NCBI GenBank assembly: GCA_030614945.1
Contig: JAUXAH010000080.1
Span: 1 to 7,907, forward strand
Direction: 5' to 3'
Origin: Phycisphaerae bacterium
GTDB taxonomy: Bacteria; Planctomycetota; Phycisphaerae; Sedimentisphaerales; SG8-4
DNA: 7,907 bases
Under the pieces are notes generated by a model, which was not told where the DNA came from, made no database searches, and worked only from the letters and a program-made list of their open reading frames with translations. This document shows positions 1 through 5,282 of this stretch, piece after piece. Position numbers and translations under genes: made by a program. Positions within the stretch are counted from its first letter, which is position 1. The number at the start of each line of letters is the position of its first letter.

Positions 1-1
1 C

Positions 2-1000
2 GAATTCGATACCGATATTTTGCCGGACCCGGAAGCTTCGCCGGCCCAGTATTTCAGTACCGCCTTTTCACTGCCCAAATGGCTTGTAACCGATTGGCTC
101 GGCGAATTCGGCGCAGAATTAACCCGGCAAATCTGCTTCGCCGGCAATCGCAGGCCGAGTATTTACATCAGGCCAAACACTCTAAAGACCACAACACAGG
201 AATTAGCCGAAAAATTTCGCCAGGCAGATATCCACCTTGAAATAGTACCCAACGTTACCCCACGACCATCGAGCATCGAGTATCGAGCATCGAGTATCGA
301 GCATCGAGAATCGAGTATCGAGCATCGAGAATCGAGGATGATAAAAATCAAAGCAGCGCAGGCGGTAACGCAGCTTCCGGGTTTTGCAGAGGGCTTATTT
401 ACCGTCCAGGACATCACAGCAGCGCAAGCGGTACACCTCTTGAAGCCGCAGCCCGAATGGACAATTCTCGACTTATGTGCCGCACCGGGAACAAAAACCA
501 CACAGTTGGCGGAACTTACCGCAGATTCGGCAAAGATTATCGCGACTGATATTGACGGCGAGCGGCTGAAAAAGGTTAAAGAAAATACCACTCGGCTCGG
601 CATCAACAAAGTCGATATCGTTTCGTATGAGGAACTTCTCAATTCAAAATTCAAAATTCAAAATTCAAAATTCGATTGCGTTCTGCTCGATGTGCCGTGC
701 TCAAATACCGGCGTACTGGCAAAACGCGTCGAGGCCCGCTATAGAATAAAGCCCAGGGCAATAAAAGAGCTGACGAAAATACAAAGCGAGCTGCTCGAGA
801 AAGCAGCAGCAATGTTAAAGCCGCAGGGGAAAATCTGCTACAGCACCTGCAGTATTCAAAAGGCCGAGAACAACGAGCTTGTGAGAAATTTCCTGCTTGG
901 AAATAAAAACTTCAAACTTGAATCTGAAAAACTCACTTTACCTTCAGCCGAATCACACGACCACGACGGCGGCTACATCGCTATCATCAAACGAAAATAA
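2..1000 (+). CDS. rsmB: 16S rRNA (cytosine-C5) methyltransferase, RsmB/Sun-type, 5'-truncated by window edge
   Basis: This is the catalytic part of an S-adenosylmethionine-dependent rRNA m5C methyltransferase (RsmB modifies C967 of 16S rRNA in E. coli; cytoplasmic). The frame is open to the left edge, so the TTG at 20 is unlikely to be the true start and the N-terminal NusB-like domain lies outside. Numbering from that TTG: the linker motif SLPKWLVTDW (17-26), SAM-binding motif I LDLCAAPGTKT (150-160), acidic ATDID (175-179), motif IV DVPCS with Cys227, and motif VI YSTCS with the nucleophile Cys277. The C-terminus (DHDGGYIAIIKRK) is a normal family ending, so the 3' end is complete. Two repeat-derived segments are translated within it: residues 84-106 (heptamer ATCGAGN) and 208-218 (heptamer ATTCAAA). 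Both fall in loops between conserved motifs, so the enzyme is probably functional. The neighbour on the 3' side is convergent, 88 bp away, with no clear terminator in the gap. Confidence 0.9.
   Translation, partial: EFDTDILPDPEASPAQYFSTAFSLPKWLVTDWLGEFGAELTRQICFAGNRRPSIYIRPNTLKTTTQELAEKFRQADIHLEIVPNVTPRPSSIEYRASSIEHRESSIEHRESRMIKIKAAQAVTQLPGFAEGLFTVQDITAAQAVHLLKPQPEWTILDLCAAPGTKTTQLAELTADSAKIIATDIDGERLKKVKENTTRLGINKVDIVSYEELLNSKFKIQNSKFDCVLLDVPCSNTGVLAKRVEARYRIKPRAIKELTKIQSELLEKAAAMLKPQGKICYSTCSIQKAENNELVRNFLLGNKNFKLESEKLTLPSAESHDHDGGYIAIIKRK
268..337 (+). repeat. In-frame heptamer tandem array, 10 x ATCGAG(C/T/A/G)
   Basis: Ten uninterrupted 7-bp units vary only at the last base (mostly C or T alternating, later A and G). 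The array lies inside rsmB and is translated as an SSIE(Y/H)R(A/E)-type heptapeptide repeat, because three 7-bp units make 21 nt, or seven codons. It sits in the variable stretch just before the conserved LPGFAEGLFTVQD segment. The same unit recurs at the sulfatase 3' end and upstream of dnaA. Confidence 0.95.
642..673 (+). repeat. In-frame heptamer tandem array, 4.6 x ATTCAAA
   Basis: Four perfect ATTCAAA units are followed by a partial ATTC. The array is translated inside rsmB as NSKFKIQNSKF, between the Rossmann-fold strand (SYEELL) and motif IV (FDCVLLDVPCS), where other family members have a short variable loop. Similar 'NSKFKIQ' peptides are familiar from repeat-rich cyanobacterial genomes; that comparison is from memory. 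Confidence 0.93.
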
Positions 1001-1088
1001 AGCCGGCCGCAATTCGATTCAACCACTTTGACGCCTTCGAATCATCTATTCCCTTAGGTAAATTAGCTAAACTATTGCGTCGGTCTGT

Positions 1089-1598
1089 CTAATCCACGAT
1101 TGTAACTACTTTCACATAAACCACAAAGTTTCTCGCGTCTGAGGTGTCAATATATATGGTGACCCCATATTGGATTCTACCCCCAGCGCTATCTAAAATG
1201 AGATTTCCCGTTTTGCCTTGCTGGATCGGCTTCGTGAACCACTCGGGCGTCGGTCTACCATAGTCTCTATAGTCACGCTCCCGGTCATACGGCTTCAGGT
1301 CTTCGAACTTAAGAAAGCCGTCAACCATATTAGGTTCAGCTGTAAATTTAATGATATAACCTACCCAATTCTCCCGTTTGATCCATACCTTGGCGGCTTT
1401 GACATTTTTGATATTCTCAGGAAAATCAACTTCAAGTATCTTTTCCAACTGAGCAATTATCTTGTGGGGATTGCGTTCGATATAGCCACCTGAGTCTGAT
1501 TCGCCAAGCCAATAGGCCGCTATAACCGCCAAAAGAACTACTAAGATCGCAAGTCCACCAATCGCGATTGCTTTTTTTGCCGCTTTCGGAATTGCCAT
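1089..1598 (-). CDS. Membrane-anchored hypothetical protein, 169 aa
   Basis: The function is not recognised. The protein starts with a basic segment (MAIPKAAKKA), followed by one hydrophobic helix of about 20 residues (roughly 12-31). This is best read as an uncleaved anchor with the remaining ~135 residues outside the cytoplasmic membrane. The soluble part begins with an amphipathic stretch (NPHKIIAQLEKILEVDFPENIKNV), continues through alternating hydrophobic strands (WVGYIIKFTAEP, GVTIYIDTSD, FVVYVKVVTIVD) and includes PTPEWF, suggesting a small alpha/beta domain. It has no cysteines and no obvious catalytic motif. The ATG start is supported by an AAGAGGA ribosome-binding site (complement of 1607-1613) 8-9 nt upstream. 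It is co-directional with and 162 bp downstream of the sulfatase, so co-transcription is possible but unproven. It runs convergently into rsmB. Confidence 0.75.
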   Translation of the reverse strand: MAIPKAAKKAIAIGGLAILVVLLAVIAAYWLGESDSGGYIERNPHKIIAQLEKILEVDFPENIKNVKAAKVWIKRENWVGYIIKFTAEPNMVDGFLKFEDLKPYDRERDYRDYGRPTPEWFTKPIQQGKTGNLILDSAGGRIQYGVTIYIDTSDARNFVVYVKVVTIVD

Positions 1599-1673
1599 TG
1601 TGAAAATCCTCTTAATGCTATTGACACTGAGGGAAAAATGGTTGCCTTCTATCTATTCCTGCCTTACGGCATT

Positions 1674-1715
1674 TCAACTAAAAAAGTTCGATAATTTTTT
1701 ATTTCTCACGCTCAT
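1674..1715 (-). CDS. Possible 13-aa micro-ORF with a strong ribosome-binding site
   Basis: Between the sulfatase stop and the 169-aa gene, the minus strand carries GGAGGAG (complement of 1721-1727) 5 nt before an ATG. The ORF encodes MSVRNKKLSNFFS and then stops. The ribosome-binding site is better than that of either flanking gene. It could be a leader peptide, a remnant of a decayed gene or chance. Nothing homologous is recognised. Confidence 0.2.
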   Translation of the reverse strand: MSVRNKKLSNFFS

Positions 1716-1733
1716 ATTCTCTCCTCCACGAGT

Positions 1734-1761
1734 ATCGAGCATCCAGTATCGAGCATCGAGC
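1734..1761 (-). repeat. Heptamer array (ATCGAGC/ATCCAGT family) abutting the sulfatase stop codon
   Basis: Four 7-bp units (ATCGAGC, ATCCAGT, ATCGAGC, ATCGAGC), preceded by a partial CGAGT, end at the last base of the sulfatase TAG stop (complement of 1761-1763). This is the same unit as the array in rsmB. On the sulfatase strand it forms the first bases of the 3' untranslated region. Confidence 0.9.
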
Positions 1762-3182
1762 TACTTCCATTTCGGGCCTTCGGCGTCGATTTCGGCGTGC
1801 AACCTGAATAGCTTTTTCTTCATTGCCGCAATACGCTTCGGCTCACTGCCGGCGAGGTTGTGCTTCTCAGCTATGTCGTCGCGCAGGTTGTACAGCTCAA
1901 ACTTCGTCATCTTATTGTCGGCGAGAATCTTCCAGTCGCCCTGCCGCATCGCCACGGTGAACGGCTTGCTGAGCGCTCGGTCGTATCGCCAGTACAAAGG
2001 CACTTTGCGCTTGAGCTTCTTGCCTTCAAATATCGGCAGAATGTTTGTGCCGTCGATTGGCCTGTTGGTTGGCACACGTGCACCGGCCATCGCACAGAGC
2101 GTGGCTAAAATATCCGTGCCGTTGACCGGCTCGCGGCAGATAGTCCCCGGTCTGACCTTGCCTGGCCAGCGGATAATACCGGGCACCCGGATGCCGCCTT
2201 CGTACATATGCAGCTTCATACCCCGCAGCGGGCCCGGCGAACCGAACGAACGATAGGCGCCGCGATAGCGGTTCAGTGTCTCGGGACCGTTGTCGCTGGT
2301 GAACATTACGAAGGTCTCATCGCGCAGCTTCAGCCCGTTAGAAGTCCCCGTTTTACGGATTGATTTACTTCTAACGGGCTTCATTTCGTCCAGCGTTTTT
2401 ATCAGCCGGCCGAGCTCGTAGTCCATCTGTGTAACGTTGCCATAATAGATGGCCTCTTTCCTGCCCTTGTACATCTCCATAAATTCCGGCCCTGTTGCAA
2501 TCGGCTCGTGTGGCGCGTGAAACCAGACGAACAGGCAGAACGGTTTTGAGCGGTCCCATTCTTTATTAAGCCAGTTAATCGCCTCCTGCACAATCAGCGC
2601 CGACGAGTATCCTTCCAATGGGCCGACCGGCCGGCCGTTGCGGACGAAGTTTTTCGGGTTGTGGTGCGTCGGCCTGGCATTGTTCTGCGTGGAAAACCAG
2701 TGCTCAAAGCCGTGGTCGTCGGGCTGTGGCTGTTCGGGCGAGTTAAATTTGCCGGTGCAGTGCCACTTGCCCACGTGACAGGTCGCATAACCGGATTTTT
2801 TCAACAGCGTCGCAACAGTAATCTCTTCTTGTTTAAGGTGCATAGGATTGTTGCCTGGAATCCAGTCGTAGACACCGCTGCGGTAGGGCGTTCGGCCGGT
2901 GAGTATCCCCGCCCTTGCCGGCGAGCAGACGGGGGCGGCGGCATAGCAATCGGTCAGCTTCATCCCGCCGGCAGCTAATCCGTCCAGGTTCGGCGTCTTT
3001 ATGTGTGGGTGGCCGTAGCAGCCCAGGTCGCCGTAGCCTAAGTCGTCACACAGCGCTATCACAATGTTCGGCTTATTCCCGGCCCACTCGTCTGCAAGCC
3101 GCCCGGAGACACCTATGCAGCCTGGAAAAGCCAGCGATGCGGCACCCAGGCCCACGGCTTTTAGAAAATCACGTCGATTCAT
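1761..3182 (-). CDS. Exported arylsulfatase-type sulfatase (S1 family, formylglycine-dependent)
   Basis: This enzyme hydrolyses sulfate esters, probably on sulfated polysaccharides; the exact substrate cannot be read from the sequence. Residues 1-30 form a Tat signal (NRRDFLK) with a hydrophobic stretch ending in AFPGC22, possibly a lipoprotein anchor although the lipobox is imperfect. Active-site features: metal ligands in CDDLGYGD (Asp46, Asp47); the sulfatase signature CSPAR at 86-90, where Cys86 is converted to formylglycine; GYATCHVGKWH (131-141) with His136 and Lys139; TSDNGP (295-300) with Asp297/Asn298; and GMKLHMYEGG with Lys323. At 473 aa it is a normal length. A 14-16 residue insertion (about 268-283) encoded by a palindromic element interrupts the usual 'LDEM-LRDETFVMFTSDNGP' run. 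The ATG start has AAGGA about 9 nt upstream. It is divergent from dnaA. No sulfatase-maturing enzyme is present in the window. Confidence 0.93.
   Translation of the reverse strand: MNRRDFLKAVGLGAASLAFPGCIGVSGRLADEWAGNKPNIVIALCDDLGYGDLGCYGHPHIKTPNLDGLAAGGMKLTDCYAAAPVCSPARAGILTGRTPYRSGVYDWIPGNNPMHLKQEEITVATLLKKSGYATCHVGKWHCTGKFNSPEQPQPDDHGFEHWFSTQNNARPTHHNPKNFVRNGRPVGPLEGYSSALIVQEAINWLNKEWDRSKPFCLFVWFHAPHEPIATGPEFMEMYKGRKEAIYYGNVTQMDYELGRLIKTLDEMKPVRSKSIRKTGTSNGLKLRDETFVMFTSDNGPETLNRYRGAYRSFGSPGPLRGMKLHMYEGGIRVPGIIRWPGKVRPGTICREPVNGTDILATLCAMAGARVPTNRPIDGTNILPIFEGKKLKRKVPLYWRYDRALSKPFTVAMRQGDWKILADNKMTKFELYNLRDDIAEKHNLAGSEPKRIAAMKKKLFRLHAEIDAEGPKWK
2332..2380 (-). repeat. In-frame palindromic insertion element in the sulfatase gene
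   Basis: This is a perfect 14-bp inverted repeat, AGCCCGTTAGAAGT (2332-2345) and ACTTCTAACGGGCT (2367-2380), around a 21-bp loop. On the sulfatase strand it is translated as roughly KPVRSKSIRKTGTSNGL. It contains GTCCCCGTTTTACGG (2344-2358), whose complement includes AAAACGGGGAC, also found in the dnaA insertion. It lies in a loop where family members are shorter and just upstream of the metal-binding TSDNGP motif. Confidence 0.85.
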
Positions 3183-3195
3183 TTTTAACCATCCT

Positions 3196-3223
3196 TTGAC
3201 TATTTACTATTGACTATTTATTA
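3196..3223 (+). repeat. Heptamer array, 4 x TT(G/T)A(C/T)TA
   Basis: The four 7-bp units are TTGACTA, TTTACTA, TTGACTA and TTTATTA. The array sits 13 bp upstream of the sulfatase start on the opposite strand, overlapping the sulfatase leader and its ribosome-binding region. Confidence 0.8.
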
Positions 3224-3252
3224 CCGGCTCTTTTTCAATTTTCGATGGTTAG

Positions 3253-3273
3253 TTGTCAATTGTCAATTTGAAA
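3253..3273 (+). repeat. Heptamer array, TTGTCAA x2 plus TTTGAAA
   Basis: Three 7-bp units. On the minus strand they read TTTCAAA-TTGACAA-TTGACAA, creating two overlapping-phase TTGACA hexamers facing the sulfatase gene. I do not see a good -10 at 16-18 bp from either, so I annotate a repeat and not a promoter. It is related to the degenerate heptamers within dnaA at 4490-4510. Confidence 0.75.
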
Positions 3274-3276
3274 ATC

Positions 3277-3386
3277 CAATCCACAGCTTTTCCACAAAAT
3301 ACACTTACGATGTGCAAAACTTGTTCAAAACAAATTTTTTTTGTGCGCAAAGTCAGTGCTGACAGCAACCTCTATCAGGTGGAAAA
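3277..3386 (+). promoter_or_regulatory. Cluster of DnaA-box-like sites upstream of dnaA (candidate oriC or autoregulatory region)
   Basis: Two sites match the relaxed DnaA box TTWTNCACA fully: TTTTCCACA at 3288-3296 and, on the minus strand, TTTTGCACA (complement of 3311-3319). Two are near matches: CAATCCACA at 3277-3285 and TTTTCCACC (complement of 3378-3386). Between them lie an A/T-rich run (3331-3342) and a dyad GTCAG-TG-CTGAC at 3352-3363. DnaA boxes next to dnaA are typical of bacterial origins and of dnaA self-repression. Which role applies here is inference. Confidence 0.5.
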
Positions 3387-3405
3387 GAAATTTTGTAAAA
3401 AGGGA

Positions 3406-3433
3406 TTGATTTGCCTTGCCACTGCTCAATAAT
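3406..3433 (+). promoter_or_regulatory. Candidate sigma70-type promoter for dnaA
   Basis: TTGATT (3406-3411), a 16-bp spacer, then AATAAT (3428-3433), a 5/6 match to TATAAT. Transcription would start near 3440, giving a leader of about 95 nt that contains the inverted heptamer array. The elements are individually weak, so this is a plausible prediction only. Confidence 0.4.
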
Positions 3434-3435
3434 AA

Positions 3436-3519
3436 CGATACTCGATGCCGGATACTCGATGCTCGTCGAGTGTCCGATATCGAGAATGTAGTATCGAGAA
3501 ACGAGTATTAAGGAACGAG
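3436..3519 (+). repeat. Degenerate heptamer array with internal inverted symmetry in the dnaA leader
   Basis: Units of 7 bp related to CGATACT/CGATGCT occupy the left half, and their complements (TCGAGTG, TCGAGAA, ACGAGTA) the right half. CTCGATGCCGGATACTCG (3441-3458) and CGAGTGTCCGATATCGAG (3467-3484) pair at 15 of 18 positions with an 8-nt loop. It is the same ATCGAG family as in rsmB, but here both orientations meet head to head, so the dnaA mRNA could fold into a long hairpin about 50 nt before the start codon. Confidence 0.7.
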
Positions 3520-3535
3520 AATAGGGAGATTACCA

Positions 3536-5053
3536 ATGCAGGGCACAATCATGGATGAGCAAGCCCGCTCGGCGGGAGCCCAAATAAGTGCTATCAACGA
3601 AGCCCTTGCCGAGAAGGTGGGGCCGCAAAAGTTTCGAATATGGTTTAAAAATTCAACGCGACTGACGTTTGCCGGCGGATATTTGAAAGTTGGTGTGCCA
3701 AACCTTTTCATAGCAAGCTGGATTGAAAATCATTTTTTAAATGAAATCGACCAGGCGGTTCAGACGGCTACCGGCAAACCGCCGGGGGCGGTAAAGATTA
3801 CTTTTACCATCGACCACGAGCTTGCAGGACAGCAGCGGCGAACGCAGCTGGATTCGCAGGCACAACTCGTGGAGCGGGCCCAGAATCGACTGCACAGCAG
3901 GAGAACCAAAATATCTCCCCTGGCCGGACATTCAAAGAAAAAACTGAAACTAAGTCTGGATACATTTGTTGTCGGCCAGTCAAATGAGCTGGCCTACAAC
4001 GCCGCCAAAGCGGTCGTCAATCAGCAGCAAAGCCCTTTCAATCCGCTGTTTATTCACGGAGGATACGGGGTCGGCAAAACACATCTGCTGCAAGGGATTT
4101 GCAATGCAGTGTGCAAGAGCCGCCCTCAAACTGATTGGTTGTTTCTTTCAGCGGAAGATTTTGCCAATCAGTTCGTGCTGGCCTTGAAGACAAAAAAGCT
4201 GGAGGCTTTTCGCCGTCGAATGCGACAAACGGATTTGTTGGCCATCGACGACATTCACTTCTTGGCCAGCAAGCCCTCGACGCAGGAGGAATTCCTGCAT
4301 ACCTTCAATACCATCGATCTGGCAGGAAAACAGGTTGTCCTGGTTTCCGACGCCCATCCGAAAATGATAGGCCAGTTGTCCGAGAAGCTCGTTAACCGAT
4401 TCGTCTCGGGAATGGTCGTCAAGATTGACAACCCTGATTTCCAGACGCGATGCCAAATCTGCAGACAGTACGCAAGACAATTGATGCTCGACAATTGCAA
4501 ATTGAAAATGGAAGGGTCCCGTTTTGCCGGTCGTCACAAAACGGGGACCCAAACAGCCATCCCCGAAAGTGTAATAAGATACATTGCCGAAAGTCTGAGG
4601 ACCAACGTGCGGGAATTGGAAGGGGCCCTGCTGAAACTAATTGCATACTCGGCACTGCAAAATGAGAAAATCAGCCTCTCTATGGCCAAAACGATTCTGG
4701 CTGAACATCTGGCCAGAACAGACCCGATTGTCCACATATCGGATATCGAATCAGCCGTCACCACCTATTTTGGCTTAACGCCGGCTAATATACACTCGTC
4801 CAAGAAAAACAGAACAGTAGCCCTGGCCCGGCATTTTAGTATGTATCTGACCAGAAAGCACACCAAGATGTCGTCCTCGGAAGTAGGCAGATTTATGGGC
4901 AATAAAAATCACGCTACCGTACTTCTGGCCTGCAAAAAGATAGAAAACCTCTTGCAGAGAGATGCAGAGCTCTACTGGCTGGGCCCGGCCGGCAACAAGG
5001 TCTCCAAAGCCAGGACCGTGCTTGCCCATCTCGAAGAGAGTATCTCCCGCTAA
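3536..5053 (+). CDS. dnaA: Chromosomal replication initiator protein DnaA
   Basis: DnaA binds DnaA boxes and opens the origin in an ATP-dependent manner. Domain I covers about 15-95 (FRIWFKNS, VPNLFIASWIENHF), followed by a short basic linker. The AAA+ domain begins near 138, with Walker A GGYGVGKT (Lys181), Walker B LLAIDDIHF (Asp238/239), the arginine-finger region NRFVSG (Arg288) and sensor II NVRELEGAL (Arg359). Domain IV follows from about 400 with SKKNRTVALARHFSMYL and the DNA-binding signature GRFMGNKNHATVLLACKKI (451-469). Length is 505 aa. Two oddities: a ~22-residue insertion (about 318-340) before IPESVIRYIAESL, encoded by heptamers plus a palindrome, and NHATV where most families have DH(T/S)TV. 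The ATG at 3536 is preceded by AGGGAG at 3523-3528, 7 nt away. No dnaN or recF follows. Confidence 0.96.
   Translation: MQGTIMDEQARSAGAQISAINEALAEKVGPQKFRIWFKNSTRLTFAGGYLKVGVPNLFIASWIENHFLNEIDQAVQTATGKPPGAVKITFTIDHELAGQQRRTQLDSQAQLVERAQNRLHSRRTKISPLAGHSKKKLKLSLDTFVVGQSNELAYNAAKAVVNQQQSPFNPLFIHGGYGVGKTHLLQGICNAVCKSRPQTDWLFLSAEDFANQFVLALKTKKLEAFRRRMRQTDLLAIDDIHFLASKPSTQEEFLHTFNTIDLAGKQVVLVSDAHPKMIGQLSEKLVNRFVSGMVVKIDNPDFQTRCQICRQYARQLMLDNCKLKMEGSRFAGRHKTGTQTAIPESVIRYIAESLRTNVRELEGALLKLIAYSALQNEKISLSMAKTILAEHLARTDPIVHISDIESAVTTYFGLTPANIHSSKKNRTVALARHFSMYLTRKHTKMSSSEVGRFMGNKNHATVLLACKKIENLLQRDAELYWLGPAGNKVSKARTVLAHLEESISR
4490..4510 (+). repeat. Degenerate heptamer triplet within dnaA
   Basis: GACAATT, GCAAATT and GAAAATG form a period-7 run translated as DNCKLKM. 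It is the same family, in opposite orientation, as the TTGTCAA/TTTGAAA array at 3253-3273. It forms the left part of the dnaA-specific insertion and is followed 3 nt later by the palindrome. Confidence 0.6.
4514..4550 (+). repeat. In-frame palindromic insertion element in dnaA
   Basis: GGGTCCCGTTTTG (4514-4526) and CAAAACGGGGACCC (4537-4550) are complementary with one bulged base, around the 10-nt loop CCGGTCGTCA. It is translated as GSRFAGRHKTGT. The right arm carries AAAACGGGGAC (4538-4548), identical to the sulfatase element and read in the same frame (Lys-Thr-Gly-Thr). DnaA proteins normally lack these residues between the AAA+ lid helices. Confidence 0.85.
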
Positions 5054-5100
5054 AATTACATATTGGCGCCCGAATCCAGCAGCAAAATACGAGGTATATC

Positions 5101-5121
5101 ATTGCGACGTTGCGAAGCAAT
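5101..5121 (+). repeat. Short inverted repeat ATTGC...GCAAT downstream of dnaA
   Basis: ATTGC and GCAAT flank an 11-bp centre that includes TTGCGAA. The sequence resembles the short 'CATTGCGA...GCGAAGCAATC' repeats scattered through many bacterial genomes; that resemblance is from memory. It lies in the 229-bp dnaA-merR spacer, about 50 bp after the dnaA stop. It lacks a T-run, so it is not a typical intrinsic terminator. Confidence 0.45.
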
Positions 5122-5209
5122 CTGAAGGTTTCCTGCCCAAAGATCTTGAGTTTAGCTCCAATAAATAGTAAGATTAAAGTTTTTAATAGCATTGGACATT
5201 CGAAAAATA

Positions 5210-5238
5210 TTGATTATTTCTTCTTATTCTAATATAAT
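5210..5238 (+). promoter_or_regulatory. Sigma70-type promoter for the first merR gene
   Basis: TTGATT (5210-5215), a 17-bp spacer and a perfect TATAAT (5233-5238) lie in AT-rich DNA. The predicted start near 5245 gives a leader of about 38 nt holding a hairpin and the ribosome-binding site. Confidence 0.65.
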
Positions 5239-5252
5239 AAAAAGTCAATTTT

Positions 5253-5276
5253 GCCTCTACGAGGCTTTTTGAGGTG
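5253..5276 (+). promoter_or_regulatory. Leader hairpin GCCTC-TAC-GAGGC plus T5, adjoining the merR ribosome-binding site
   Basis: A perfect 5-bp stem with a 3-nt loop (5253-5265) is followed by five T residues (5266-5270) and then directly by the Shine-Dalgarno GAGGTG (5271-5276). The left arm CCTC (5254-5257) can pair either with GAGG of the hairpin (5261-5264) or with GAGG of the Shine-Dalgarno (5271-5274), so two mutually exclusive folds exist. It resembles a very small terminator or a ribosome-binding-site switch. Confidence 0.5.
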
Positions 5277-5282
5277 ATGTAA

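Noticed and set aside
268..337. Regular repeats as a possible CRISPR array
   Set aside because: The units are 7 bp and contiguous, without unique spacers, and are translated inside rsmB.
1001..1088. Bidirectional terminator between the convergent rsmB and 169-aa genes
   Set aside because: Only weak GATTC/GAATC symmetry and no T-run; not enough to annotate.
1600..2256. 218-codon plus-strand ORF opposite the sulfatase
   Set aside because: It is antisense to conserved sulfatase sequence, has low-complexity Ser/Phe/Arg composition and no family likeness.
4148..4552. 134-codon minus-strand ORF inside dnaA
   Set aside because: It is antisense to the conserved AAA+ domain; coding evidence is entirely on the plus strand.
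3551..5053. Alternative dnaA start at the ATG at 3551
   Set aside because: The ATG at 3536 has AGGGAG at a good distance; the second has no such site.
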